64,000 nt of DNA. Origin: Mycetocola saprophilus (lineage in GTDB: Bacteria; Actinomycetota; Actinomycetes; Actinomycetales; Microbacteriaceae). The notes beneath the pieces were generated by a model. The model worked only from the letters and a program-made list of their open reading frames with translations. It was not told the DNA's origin and did not search any database. Both the position numbers and the translations under genes were made by a program. The stretch lies in assembly GCF_000718085.1 (NCBI RefSeq), contig NZ_JOEC01000002.1:1178001-1242000 (forward strand), written 5' to 3'. This document shows, piece by piece, positions 1-8,110 of this stretch. Numbering within the stretch: position 1 is the stretch's first letter; each line of letters opens with the position of its first letter.

Positions 1-870
1 CTGTCGATGGTCGTTTCGATCATCCTGGTGACCTTCATCTCGCTGACCTTCGTGGGGGCCGCCGCCCTCATGCAGATGCAGATCGGTCAGATGAAGGGCT
101 ACTGGTATGACCGTGCCCAGGTTGCTATCTACCTCTGCCCGCAGGACTCGCTGAGCGAATCCTGTGCCGGCGGTGCGGTGACCGACGACCAGCGCAAGGG
201 TGTCGAGGATGCACTGAAGTCCGCCGCCCTGGCCCCGGTGATCGAGAAGTTCTACTTCGAGTCCAAGGACGAGGCGTTCAAGCGCTTCCAGGAGAAGTTC
301 GCCGGCAACGAGATCACCAAGTACGTGACCCCGGACCAGCTGCAGGAGACCTACTGGGTCAACCTCAAGAACCCGGCTCAGTCCAACGTGATCTCCGAGG
401 CCTTCTCGAGCGTCCCCGGCGTGGAAGAGGTCACCGACCAGCGCAAGTATCTGGACACGATCTTCTCGGTCCTGAACGTGGCCTCCTACACCGCGATCGG
501 CATCGCCGCGCTGATGCTGATGGCCGCCGTGCTGCTGATCGCCACCACCATCCGCCTGTCGGCCTACTCGCGTCGCCGTGAGATCACGATCATGCGCCTG
601 GTGGGTGCGTCGAACAGGTTCATCCAAACACCCTTCATCCTTGAGGGGGTGATCTCCGCCTTCATTGGGTCCCTGCTCGCGGGCGGAGCGATCGTCGCGA
701 TCGTGCACTTCTTTGTGCAGGGCTACCTCAAGGACAATGTGCCGTCCTCGATGTCCAACCTGGTGGGGCTGGGAGACGCGTTTATCGTGGTTCCCGCACT
801 GATCCTGGTGGGCATGATCCTGGCAGCGCTCTCGGCGAACTTCGCGATCAAGCGCTACCTGAAGGCATAA
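1..870 (+). CDS. ftsX: Cell-division ABC transporter permease FtsX (5' end outside window)
   Basis: FtsX is the membrane half of FtsEX, which couples ATP hydrolysis by FtsE to activation of cell-wall hydrolases at the division septum. The reading frame is open from base 1, so roughly the first 20 residues are missing. A first membrane segment (VVSIILVTFISLTFVGAAAL) is followed by an extracellular domain of about 130 residues, then three further membrane segments (from about residues 155, 215 and 255). The cytoplasmic loop after the second segment carries YSRRREITIMRLVGAS, typical of the FtsX/MacB permease fold. ftsE is expected just upstream. smpB follows, a common actinobacterial order. Confidence 0.95.
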   Translation: MSMVVSIILVTFISLTFVGAAALMQMQIGQMKGYWYDRAQVAIYLCPQDSLSESCAGGAVTDDQRKGVEDALKSAALAPVIEKFYFESKDEAFKRFQEKFAGNEITKYVTPDQLQETYWVNLKNPAQSNVISEAFSSVPGVEEVTDQRKYLDTIFSVLNVASYTAIGIAALMLMAAVLLIATTIRLSAYSRRREITIMRLVGASNRFIQTPFILEGVISAFIGSLLAGGAIVAIVHFFVQGYLKDNVPSSMSNLVGLGDAFIVVPALILVGMILAALSANFAIKRYLKA

Positions 871-888
871 ATACCGGTCCCAACCGGA

Positions 889-894
889 TATACT
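889..894 (+). promoter_or_regulatory. -10 element (TATACT) upstream of smpB
   Basis: TATACT lies 75 bases before the smpB start. The 12-base string CCGGATATACTG around it (884-895) recurs exactly at 2423-2434 upstream of ssrA. No clear -35 hexamer is seen. The call rests on the match to consensus and on the shared element. Confidence 0.45.
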
Positions 895-897
895 GAT

Positions 898-924
898 GGG
901 CTGCCCGGGTTTCCCGGGCAGCCC
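898..924 (+). terminator. 12-bp hairpin between ftsX and smpB
   Basis: A perfect 12-bp GC-rich stem (898-909 with 913-924) with a 3-base loop follows ftsX. It has no U tract, so it may end ftsX transcription weakly or structure the smpB leader. Confidence 0.45.
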
Positions 925-968
925 GAGTCATTTACCGGGCCCAGCTGTGCCCAAAGAAGGAGAACACC

Positions 969-1445
969 GTGCCCAAGGAACGTGGTGAAAAAGTTGTCGC
1001 AACCAACCGCAAGGCGCGCCACGATTACCTGATCGAGGACACCTTCGAGGCGGGTATGGTCCTCACCGGCACCGAGGTGAAGTCGCTGCGGATGGGTCGC
1101 GCGTCCCTGGTGGACGGCTATGCCTTTGTGGAGGGGAACGAGATCTGGCTGGATGCCGTGCACATTCCCGAGTACTTCCAGGGCAGCTGGAACAACCACA
1201 GCGCCCGGCGCAAGCGCAAGCTGCTGCTGCACCGCCAGGAGATTAACAAGATTGCGCATAAGGTGGCCCCCGGCGGTTACACGATCATTCCGTTGAAGAT
1301 CTACTTCAACAACGGCAACGCCAAGGTGGAGATCGCGATTGCCAAGGGTAAGAAGGAGTACGACAAGCGCCACGCGCTGCGTGAGCGTCAGGATAATCGC
1401 GAGGCCGCCCGCGCGATGGCGACGCGAAACAGACTGGGCGAGTAG
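969..1445 (+). CDS. smpB: SsrA-binding protein SmpB
   Basis: SmpB binds the tRNA-like domain of tmRNA and delivers it to stalled ribosomes for trans-translation. The 158-residue length is normal for the family. Conserved stretches include [18 protein letters not shown] near the N-terminus, GTEVKSLR, and a basic C-terminal tail ([16 protein letters not shown]) that enters the decoding centre. The GTG start at 969 follows an AAGAAGGAG ribosome-binding site. Its partner RNA gene ssrA is 1.1 kb downstream, separated by a phosphatase gene. The last bases of the gene, including the stop codon, are the first unit of a tandem repeat. Confidence 0.97.
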   Translation: MPKERGEKVVATNRKARHDYLIEDTFEAGMVLTGTEVKSLRMGRASLVDGYAFVEGNEIWLDAVHIPEYFQGSWNNHSARRKRKLLLHRQEINKIAHKVAPGGYTIIPLKIYFNNGNAKVEIAIAKGKKEYDKRHALRERQDNREAARAMATRNRLGE

Positions 1446-1512
1446 CTCGTCCACCCGTGCGCGCCTGGGCGAGTAGCTCGTCCACTCGTGTGCGCCTGGA
1501 CCAGTAGCGCCT
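1434..1512 (+). repeat. 31-bp tandem repeat overlapping the smpB stop codon
   Basis: The unit beginning CTGGGCGAGTAGCTCGTCCA starts at 1434 inside smpB and recurs at 1465 with only two changes. A third, degenerate, truncated copy begins at 1496 (CTGGACCAGTAGCGCCT). The period is 31 bases. Each unit carries the codons for the terminal Gly-Glu or similar and an in-line TAG. Confidence 0.85.
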
Positions 1513-1517
1513 CCGCA

Positions 1518-1549
1518 GACGCGGCGGCCCCGATCGGGGCCGCCGCGTC
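1518..1549 (+). terminator. 14-bp hairpin downstream of smpB
   Basis: A perfect 14-bp palindromic stem (1518-1531 with 1536-1549) with a GATC loop. It has no U tract. It is the likely end of the smpB transcript. Confidence 0.5.
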
Positions 1550-1582
1550 CGTGCGTTGGGCCGGACATTGTCGGCAAAATCC

Positions 1583-1611
1583 TTGCACCCGCGCGGCCCG
1601 CACGCCAGGAT
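1583..1611 (+). promoter_or_regulatory. Promoter for a leaderless phosphatase transcript
   Basis: TTGCAC (1583-1588), a 17-base spacer, and CAGGAT (1606-1611) lie six bases before the ATG at 1618. Transcription would start at the A of the start codon, and no ribosome-binding site is seen. Confidence 0.5.
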
Positions 1612-1617
1612 GTTGGT

Positions 1618-2355
1618 ATGACCGCATCCTCAGCATTGCCCGTGCCCGGTACCGTCAACTTTCGTGATCTCGGGGGCTATCCGGTCCCCGGCGGGCGCAC
1701 TCGCTCCGGCGTGATCTATCGCTCCGATGCCCTGCACAACCTGGGGGAGGCCGGACGCGCGGCGCTGACCGAGCGCGGGATCCACTCGATCATCGACCTG
1801 CGTGATGAGCCCGAGCGTGCGGCGATGCCCGACGATGTGGAGGGTCTGGGCTTCCAAGACCTGCACCACGCGGTGTTTGAGGGATCGGTGGATGCCGCCG
1901 CGACTCCGGGGCTCGGGCTCGGCGACCTGTATCGGGCGATCCTCTTCCGCCACACAGACGTCGTGCGGGCGGTGCTGACCGAGCTCGCCGAGCCGGCAAC
2001 CACCCCGGCGATCATCCACTGCACCGCGGGCAAGGACCGCACCGGCGTGCTCAGCGCCCTGGTGCTGCTGACCGTGGGGGTCGACCGCGAGGACGTCCTG
2101 GACGACTATGAGGCGACTCAGGCCAACCTGGCCGGGGCCTGGGCCGAGCACATGACCGAGATGGCGCGCAGTCAGGGTATCGAGGTCACGCCGCAGTTGC
2201 TGGGCATCATGACCGAGAGCCCGCGGGACGTGCTCGCATCGGTACTGGTTGACCTCTATGCGGTTCCCGGCGGGCTCGAGGGATACCTCGACTCGGCCGG
2301 CGTGGGCCCCGAGATTCGCGAGCGTCTGCGCGCGCTGCTGGTCGAGCGAGACTAG
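1618..2355 (+). CDS. Tyrosine-protein phosphatase (DSP/PtpB-like)
   Basis: This is a 245-residue member of the cysteine-dependent phosphatase family that includes mycobacterial PtpB. The signature P-loop HCTAGKDRTG is at residues 134-143, with catalytic Cys138-type geometry supplied by C135 and R141. The N-terminal NFRDLGGY (residues 14-21) and IIDLRDEPE (57-66) are typical of the PtpB/Siw14-like group. The substrate cannot be told from sequence; phosphotyrosine, phosphoinositides or nucleotides are possible. No signal peptide is visible. It stands alone between smpB and ssrA with its own promoter. Confidence 0.88.
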   Translation: MTASSALPVPGTVNFRDLGGYPVPGGRTRSGVIYRSDALHNLGEAGRAALTERGIHSIIDLRDEPERAAMPDDVEGLGFQDLHHAVFEGSVDAAATPGLGLGDLYRAILFRHTDVVRAVLTELAEPATTPAIIHCTAGKDRTGVLSALVLLTVGVDREDVLDDYEATQANLAGAWAEHMTEMARSQGIEVTPQLLGIMTESPRDVLASVLVDLYAVPGGLEGYLDSAGVGPEIRERLRALLVERD

Positions 2356-2427
2356 CCCACGGTCGCCGTTCGCGCGCTAAGCTGATCGCCGCGCGCGAAC
2401 GTGGTTCCCCGCCCGGGCAATCCCGGA

Positions 2428-2433
2428 TATACT
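2428..2433 (+). promoter_or_regulatory. -10 element (TATACT) upstream of ssrA
   Basis: TATACT sits in the same CCGGATATACTG context as upstream of smpB. Transcription from here would start near 2440, giving a precursor leader of about 78 bases that contains the left arm of the flanking inverted repeat. Confidence 0.5.
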
Positions 2434-2475
2434 GGGGGCATCCCTTCGGGGTTCGTGGGCTTCGGCTCCTGAAAA

Positions 2476-2912
2476 TTCAACAGCGTGTGACATGACCCAT
2501 TCTTCGTGAATGTGCATGGGGATGATCGGTTTCGACATTGCCTGTGAAACTGCGAGAAGCGGGTCGAGGATTCAGGGTTATCTCGTTAACGATCTCTGAA
2601 AAACCAATAAGTGCCAACTCTAAGCGCACTGACTTCGCCCTCGCTGCCTAAGCGAGCCCGATAGTCCGTCAGACCGGGTTTGTTTCCGCCCCGGTTCCTG
2701 GCGTCATTTAGGAAACTTGCTGTGTGCCGACGCCTGAGCGGTACGCGGGACTAATACTCTGGCTGGGCCTGTCAACCTAACCGCCTTCGGTAAAGGTTGG
2801 GGCCGAGAAAACGTTTTCGAAGGATACACCCGTAGAAGACGCAGAATTGCAGCAGTGGACCGGGGTTCAATTCCCCGCATCTCCACCATCGGTCATGTCA
2901 CACGCTGTTGAA
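2476..2912. repeat. Perfect 22-bp inverted repeat enclosing ssrA
   Basis: Bases 2476-2497 are the exact reverse complement of 2891-2912. The right arm begins two bases after the encoded CCA of tmRNA; the left arm ends 20 bases before the mature 5' end. In the precursor RNA the arms could pair into a long stem that brings both ends together, like the processing stalks of rRNA precursors. Confidence 0.9.
2518..2888 (+). ncRNA. ssrA: Transfer-messenger RNA (tmRNA)
   Basis: tmRNA rescues stalled ribosomes and tags the nascent protein for proteolysis. The 5' end GGGGATGATCGGTTTCGACA and the 3' end GTTCAATTCCCCGCATCTCC plus ACCA form the alanine-tRNA-like acceptor and T arm. The CCA is encoded. 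The tag reading frame runs 2613-2651 and gives ANSKRTDFALAA followed by TAA, close to known actinobacterial tags. The length of about 371 bases is normal. Boundaries are set from acceptor-stem pairing (GGGGATG with CATCTCC). Confidence 0.96.
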
Positions 2913-2918
2913 GCACTC

Positions 2919-2949
2919 AGCCCGGTTCCCTCTGGAACCGGGCTGTTTT
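2919..2949 (+). terminator. Rho-independent terminator of ssrA
   Basis: An 11-bp stem AGCCCGGTTCC/GGAACCGGGCT with a 4-base loop is followed by TTTTGTG. Confidence 0.85.
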
Positions 2950-2969
2950 GTGTTGCGGCCTGGTCGTGG

Positions 2970-3641
2970 CTAGGGCTCGGGAGTGGGGGCGACTCCGGGA
3001 ACCTCGGGGATCACTGGATCCCGGGTCAGGATGATCTCACGTTCGCTCCACCGGCTCAGCATAACCTCGAGATTGCTGGTGACGGTCTCAAACAGGTCCA
3101 TCTCGGGTTCCAGTCGCCACTGGAGTTCAACCCCGTCCAGCAGCGCGATAAACGCGCGCGCTTCGAACTCGAATTTTTCGGGACGTACGCCGGGCAAATC
3201 TCCGGCAGCATGCGCAATCTCCAGCTGCGCCACGCACTTGGCCACAAACAGGCGGTAGCGCTCGACCATGAAATCGCGTGCCGGATGCGTGGGGCTTGAC
3301 GCCTCTGCGGCGAGGGTGAGGAGCAGGTCGATGAATCCGGGCCGCTGAAGGTGAAACTTCATCAGCGGCGAGTACCAGGTGAAGAACTCGATGCCGACGC
3401 CGTCGTTGGGCATCGCCGCGTCGCCCTCATCGGCGAGGTGCTTGAGGATCGCGATCAGTAGCCCCTCCTTGCTCCCAAAGTGGGCGATGAGGAGGGCTGC
3501 AGTGACCCCCACTTCGTCGGCGATCTGACGCAGGGATGCACCGGCGTATCCGTACTCACCAAATACCCGGCCGGCGGTGCGGAGGATCTCTGCCCGACGT
3601 TCGATTCCCTTGCGGTAGGGGCCGCGTTTGGTGGTTGTCAT
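2970..3641 (-). CDS. TetR-family transcriptional regulator
   Basis: A 223-residue regulator with an N-terminal helix-turn-helix (about residues 15-60: RAEILRTAGRVFGEYGYAG, then SLRQIADEVGVTAALLIAHFGSKEGLL). The C-terminal ligand domain shows no recognisable ligand motif. The ATG at 3641 follows AGGAG at good spacing. It is divergent from the Gfo/Idh-ABC operon, and a 24-bp inverted repeat lies between them. It probably controls that operon and itself (inference). TetR proteins usually repress and release DNA on ligand binding, here perhaps a sugar or a product of the oxidoreductase. Confidence 0.9.
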   Translation of the reverse strand: MTTTKRGPYRKGIERRAEILRTAGRVFGEYGYAGASLRQIADEVGVTAALLIAHFGSKEGLLIAILKHLADEGDAAMPNDGVGIEFFTWYSPLMKFHLQRPGFIDLLLTLAAEASSPTHPARDFMVERYRLFVAKCVAQLEIAHAAGDLPGVRPEKFEFEARAFIALLDGVELQWRLEPEMDLFETVTSNLEVMLSRWSEREIILTRDPVIPEVPGVAPTPEP

Positions 3642-3691
3642 CCGTCTCCTGTCGTCGTTTCAAAAAAAGTCTTGCACAAAATTGAATCTTC

Positions 3692-3733
3692 GTTCAATAT
3701 ATATGAATATTGAACAACCCTAAAACTTTCGTG
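3692..3733. promoter_or_regulatory. TetR operator and divergent promoter region
   Basis: Perfect 9-bp arms GTTCAATAT (3692-3700) and ATATTGAAC (3707-3715) flank a 6-base spacer. TTGAAC in the right arm could be the -35 of the rightward promoter, with TAATGG at 3734-3739 as the -10. The region is far more AT-rich than its surroundings. Confidence 0.7.
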
Positions 3734-3793
3734 TAATGGTGCACAGAGTATCGACGCGAAACAGGGCACATCGCTATCGAAGGGCACATCCCC

Positions 3794-4888
3794 GTGCAGG
3801 ACCAACTCACGCCGTCTCATCGTTCCGACCCCCGCGCATCGACCCCCTGGGGCGTGGGCATTCTGGGGGCCGGACCGGTGACTCAGGCGATCCATCTCCC
3901 CACCCTCTCCCGTCTTCAGAAGCACTTCACCGTGCGCGCCATCATGGACGTTGACCCCGAAGTCGCCGCCTCGGTGGCCGCGCGCGTGGGCGCCCGCGTC
4001 GCCCCCACGATGGCAGATCTGCTGCAGGATCCCACCGTGGAGGTTGTGGTGATCTGTAGCCCACATCGCTTCCACGCCGAGCAGGTGATTGCCGCCTGTC
4101 ACGCCGGTAAGCGGGCGATTCTCTGCGAGAAGCCCTTCGCCATGACCCCCGAGGAGGCCCGCGGCATCGCCGAGGTTTCCGCCGAAACCGGTGTGCCGAT
4201 CCTCGTGGGCGCGATGCACACCTACGATCCGGCCTGGCTTGCGGCCCGCGCCGCCTGGGGGAACTTCCCCGCCGGGGTGCACACGGTACGCTCCTCGATC
4301 GTGCTCCCGCCCAACGCCTACTTTGAAGACTCCGCCACCGAGGTTCTGGGCCGACCGGACCCGGTTCCTGCCGACTTTAGTGACCCCGAGCAGGTCGCCG
4401 AACGTGTCCTCGGCGGGGTCATGGGACTCGCCATCCACGACCTTCCGCTGGTGCGCACCTTTGTTCCCGACGGAACCCCAATCGAGGTGGTGCGCGCGGC
4501 GGCCCTGGCCCCCGGCGGCTACCATATCGTGTTGCGGGCGGGGGCCCTGGCCATCGAACTCCACGCTGCACTCACCGACAACTGGGAACCCTCCTGGTTT
4601 TTCGAGGCCATCGGCGAGGACGCCTCCATTGCCGTGGATTTTGGCCCCTCCTACATTCATGCGGGATCCGCCGTGGTCACCCTGGCACAGAACGGTCGCC
4701 GCACGGTCTTTGGCCGCGAGATCCACAACGGTTACGCGGGGGAGTGGTTACACCTCGCCGAGGTTGCCGCGGGGGCGACGCCCGCCCAGCCCGCCGACAC
4801 CCTGATTGAGGATCTTCGATTTGCCCTGACCATCGCCGATACGGCCTCCAATCTCGCCCGCAACACAGTGAAGGCAGCACACGCATGA
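3794..4888 (+). CDS. Gfo/Idh/MocA-family sugar oxidoreductase
   Basis: This 364-residue protein belongs to the NAD(P)-dependent dehydrogenases of sugars and inositols. The Rossmann motif GILGAGPV is at residues 22-29. CEKPFAMT, with the cofactor-binding EKP at 112-114, is diagnostic, and the C-terminal alpha/beta domain is present. The substrate is unknown. The GTG start at 3794 is preceded by GAAGG. It is the first gene of a five-gene operon and overlaps the next gene by four bases (ATGA). Context suggests it oxidises the sugar or polyol brought in by the downstream importer. Confidence 0.88.
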   Translation: MQDQLTPSHRSDPRASTPWGVGILGAGPVTQAIHLPTLSRLQKHFTVRAIMDVDPEVAASVAARVGARVAPTMADLLQDPTVEVVVICSPHRFHAEQVIAACHAGKRAILCEKPFAMTPEEARGIAEVSAETGVPILVGAMHTYDPAWLAARAAWGNFPAGVHTVRSSIVLPPNAYFEDSATEVLGRPDPVPADFSDPEQVAERVLGGVMGLAIHDLPLVRTFVPDGTPIEVVRAAALAPGGYHIVLRAGALAIELHAALTDNWEPSWFFEAIGEDASIAVDFGPSYIHAGSAVVTLAQNGRRTVFGREIHNGYAGEWLHLAEVAAGATPAQPADTLIEDLRFALTIADTASNLARNTVKAAHA

Positions 4889-5718
4889 GCACTCAACTCT
4901 CCCTCAACACCGAACCCGCGGCACAAATCCCGGGCATGATCGATCAGAGCATCGCCGCGCTGCCGGTTTCCCTCCGCCCGGGACACCTCGGCGTGAAACG
5001 GCCCTCCTCAGACCAGGCCTGCGCCGGCGCGGATCTGCTGGCCATCGCCGGGGACCGAGGCTGGACCAGGCGCGCCAGCGAGGCCATCGCCGCGGGCTAT
5101 CGCGGCCTGTTGATCGTGCGCCCCCGCCCCGAGGATGCCCGCGAGCTGATCGCGAGCGCCGCATCCACCCCGGTGGTGATCCTCACCGACTGGGCTAGTA
5201 ACGCCGCCGTTGCTGCCCACCATGCGGCCGCCGCGGAGCTGGTTGCGGCCCGGGCATTCGTGGAAATCAGTGCCGACCTGCCACCCGATGAGGATCTGGA
5301 ACTCGCCCTCGCCGACCAGCTGGCGCTGCTGCACGCCCTCGGTGCCACGGTTGCATCACCCACGCTGCACGAGCACGGTGCGGGGGGATTCCGCGTGGTG
5401 GGATCGCTCGAGCAGGGCGGAGAATTCCAGCTCTCCGGCCACCTCACCGCCTCCCGCCCCCGCGGCGCCCGGGTTCGGCTGATCGGTGCCGATACCACCG
5501 TGGTGCTGGAGCTTCCCGATCCGGTGATTGCGCTGCGGGCACGGGTGGATATCTGGACTCCGGGGCACCACGACGACCGCGCGGCCCTCTGGGAAAACGC
5601 GCCACGTACGGCACTGCGCCGCCTGGTAGCGGCCGTTCACGGCGGCACGACAACCTCCGACCTCGCCCACTATGAGCACGGCCGGCGCATCCAGATGGGC
5701 CTGTCCCCGGCCATCTAA
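4885..5718 (+). CDS. Uncharacterised partner of the Gfo/Idh oxidoreductase
   Basis: I do not recognise this 277-residue protein by name. Its layout resembles a Gfo/Idh protein stripped of its cofactor site. An N-terminal alternating strand/helix part (about residues 50-125, with GYRGLLIVRPRPEDAREL and TPVVILTDWAS) lacks any GxGxxG or EKP. The second half is beta-rich (residues 165-230), followed by a C-terminal helix, as in the C-domain of its neighbour. The start overlaps the dehydrogenase stop, so the two are translationally coupled. A regulatory or structural subunit, or a sugar-binding pseudo-enzyme, is possible. No signal peptide or membrane segment is seen. Confidence 0.6.
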   Translation: MSTQLSLNTEPAAQIPGMIDQSIAALPVSLRPGHLGVKRPSSDQACAGADLLAIAGDRGWTRRASEAIAAGYRGLLIVRPRPEDARELIASAASTPVVILTDWASNAAVAAHHAAAAELVAARAFVEISADLPPDEDLELALADQLALLHALGATVASPTLHEHGAGGFRVVGSLEQGGEFQLSGHLTASRPRGARVRLIGADTTVVLELPDPVIALRARVDIWTPGHHDDRAALWENAPRTALRRLVAAVHGGTTTSDLAHYEHGRRIQMGLSPAI

Positions 5719-5798
5719 CCACAGACTTTCTCTCCCCCTCCCCTCAATGCCGAGATAGTGGGGTGCCCCAAAGGTGCGCCTCCGGAAAAGGAAAAATC

Positions 5799-7148
5799 AT
5801 GAATAGTATCGAATCGGTTTCCCGGTTACAGATGTCCCGTCGCGGATTCCTGGGAGCACTGGGGGCCGCCGCGGCCATCCCCCTGCTTGCCGCCTGCAGC
5901 CCCGGCGGTGCGGCCGGAGGCGGAGGTGGTGCCGGAGGCGGTGGCGGTGCGGGCACCATCAAGTTCTGGGACATGCCCTGGGGCCAGGCAAACTATTCCC
6001 GCGCCGGGAAGGACCTGATCGCCAGCTACACACCCGCCGCCGGCCTCGGAGCTGCCAGTTATCAGAGCATCCAGTGGAATAACTACTACCAAACCTTCAG
6101 CTCGGCGATCGCCTCAAACACCGGCCCCGCCGTGAGTTCGGGTTCCGGGTTCCAGGCGTTCCAGTTCGCCGAGGCGGGGAAGATCGCCTACGCGGACAGG
6201 GTGGTGGATGCGCTGAAAAAAAGTGGATCCTATGACGATTTCCTACCCGGAGTGTTTGATGCGCTGCGCACCGGCCAGGGCCAGGTGGCCATTCCCTGGC
6301 AGATGGACCTGCGGGTGCTGTGGTACCGCAAGTCACTGCTGGAAAAGGCCGGGGTCGACGTCCCCACCGATTGGGCCTCGTTCCTGAGCGCGGGCAAGGC
6401 GCTGAAAAAGATCGGGGTGGTGGGCTTTGCCACCGGTGCCGGGTCGGGATTCAACCTCGGGGGGCACGCGATTGTCTCGATGATGATCAATAACGGTGGC
6501 GGCATGTTCGATCCCGAAGGCAACCCGGATTTGGTGACCGACCGCAACATTGAAACCCTCGAGTTTTTCAACGAGATGGTGTCCGAGGGGATCATCGATC
6601 CGGCCGCCGTCAGCTACACCTCGGAGAACCTGCTGACCCAGTGGAAGGACCGTAAGGCCGGCATGGGCATCAATACGCCGGGCTGGAACGCCTCGGTGGG
6701 GGACACCGAAAACGACGTGCTGGTGGGGGAGCCGCTGGTTTCCCCCAACGGCACCAAAGGCTCGCTCTACTACGTCAACAACCTCATGATGTACACGGCT
6801 ACCCCCAATCAGGAAGCGTCGGAGGCGTTCCTGGAGTGGTATGTGGACAACATGAAGACCTACTGGCAGCAGAAGGTCATCACCGCGATTCCCGTGCGCC
6901 ACTCGATTGCCGACCTGCCCGAGTTTCAGGAGAACGCTCAGAACGTCAAGATTGTTGATGTCTGGCAGCCGATCTCGCAGACCTACAGTGCGCGCTCTAC
7001 CAGCTCGTTCGGGGCCCTCGCCGCGGTGGATGGTGGGCAGGGCATGCAGACCTTTTCGCAGACCGTGCTGGCGGGCAAGAGCAACCCGAAGCAGACCCTG
7101 ACCACCTTCCAGGCGGCGATCGAATCGCTGATGAAGAAGAAGTCGTAA
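5799..7148 (+). CDS. ABC sugar transporter substrate-binding lipoprotein
   Basis: This 449-residue extracellular solute-binding protein (family 1) captures a carbohydrate for the two permeases that follow. The N-terminus has a twin-arginine-like SRRGFLG (about residues 14-20), a hydrophobic stretch and the lipobox LLAAC. A glycine-rich linker with GGGGGAG repeats comes next, then mature sequence starting TIKFWDMPWG. The ATG at 5799 is preferred over an in-frame upstream ATG at 5763 because GGAAAAGGAAAAATC precedes it and the signal sequence begins there. It overlaps the next start (TAATG). Confidence 0.92.
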   Translation: MNSIESVSRLQMSRRGFLGALGAAAAIPLLAACSPGGAAGGGGGAGGGGGAGTIKFWDMPWGQANYSRAGKDLIASYTPAAGLGAASYQSIQWNNYYQTFSSAIASNTGPAVSSGSGFQAFQFAEAGKIAYADRVVDALKKSGSYDDFLPGVFDALRTGQGQVAIPWQMDLRVLWYRKSLLEKAGVDVPTDWASFLSAGKALKKIGVVGFATGAGSGFNLGGHAIVSMMINNGGGMFDPEGNPDLVTDRNIETLEFFNEMVSEGIIDPAAVSYTSENLLTQWKDRKAGMGINTPGWNASVGDTENDVLVGEPLVSPNGTKGSLYYVNNLMMYTATPNQEASEAFLEWYVDNMKTYWQQKVITAIPVRHSIADLPEFQENAQNVKIVDVWQPISQTYSARSTSSFGALAAVDGGQGMQTFSQTVLAGKSNPKQTLTTFQAAIESLMKKKS

Positions 7149-8110
7149 TGGCGACCTCAACACTTTCCCCACGCACCCGAGCTCGAGCGATACCGGCGGG
7201 TACGGGTCACCGGCCCGCCGGAGAACATCGGCGTCCTCGTCGGCGCCTCACACCGATGAACCTGACACTGGTGCTATTTGTGGTGCCCTCCGTGCTGCTG
7301 CTGATCCTGCTGAACGCGTATCCGCTGGCGTTTGGTCTCAACCAGTCTGTTCGGGATGGATCGCTGCTGGATGACGGCCAGTTTGTCGGGCTCGCCAACT
7401 ACACCAACGCTCTGACCAGTACCGCGTTTTGGGAGGCCGCCCGCTTTACCCTCATTTTCACGGTGGTGGGGGTGTTTGGCAGCTGGATCGTCGGGCTCGG
7501 GCTCGCACTCCTCCTGCGAACCCGGACGCCCGCCCGGGGACTGTTCAAGGTACTGCTCCTATTGCCCTGGGTGGTGCCGATCGTCGTTTCCTCGACCGCC
7601 TGGAACTGGCTGGTGGCCACACCGTCCAGTCCGGTACCGCAGCTCTTTGAGGCGCTGGGTTGGGGGACCCCGCTGTTTCTCGCGGATCCCACGCTCGCGG
7701 CCATTACCGTGTGCATCTTCAAGGTGTGGGTCAGTTTCCCCTTCATGATGATGATGAGTGCGTCGGCGCTCGCCAGCGTTGACCCGGTGGTCTACGAGGC
7801 GGCCCGAATGGACGGCGCAAGCCCGCGACAGCAGTTCACCCAGATCACGCTGCCCCTGGTAGCACGCTCCACCTACATCAGCTGGATCCTGATGACAATC
7901 TTCTGCGTGAACGACTTCCCCACCATCTACCTCCTGACCGGCGGCGGTCCGGTCAACGCCACCACATCGCTGGTGGTCCTTGCATACCGATCGGTGTTCC
8001 AGAACTTTGAGACCGGGTCGGGTGTGGCAATCGCCTTCCTGATGACCGCGGTCCTGGTTGCCGTCTCGGTTGTTCTGTACCGTCAGATTCGAAAGGTGGA
8101 CACCGCATGA
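7148..8110 (+). CDS. ABC sugar transporter permease (MalF type)
   Basis: A 320-residue membrane protein of the binding-protein-dependent permease family, with about six membrane segments after a basic N-terminal tail. The EAA loop (VYEAARMDGASPRQQFTQITLPL, about residues 216-238), which contacts the ATPase, is clear. The start overlaps the lipoprotein stop codon, and the stop overlaps the second permease. It forms the importer channel with the next gene. Confidence 0.93.
   Translation: MATSTLSPRTRARAIPAGTGHRPAGEHRRPRRRLTPMNLTLVLFVVPSVLLLILLNAYPLAFGLNQSVRDGSLLDDGQFVGLANYTNALTSTAFWEAARFTLIFTVVGVFGSWIVGLGLALLLRTRTPARGLFKVLLLLPWVVPIVVSSTAWNWLVATPSSPVPQLFEALGWGTPLFLADPTLAAITVCIFKVWVSFPFMMMMSASALASVDPVVYEAARMDGASPRQQFTQITLPLVARSTYISWILMTIFCVNDFPTIYLLTGGGPVNATTSLVVLAYRSVFQNFETGSGVAIAFLMTAVLVAVSVVLYRQIRKVDTA

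Noticed and set aside
2518..2912. Prophage attachment site at the ssrA 3' end
   Set aside because: No integrase or second copy of the tmRNA 3' end is found downstream; the repeat present is inverted, not direct.
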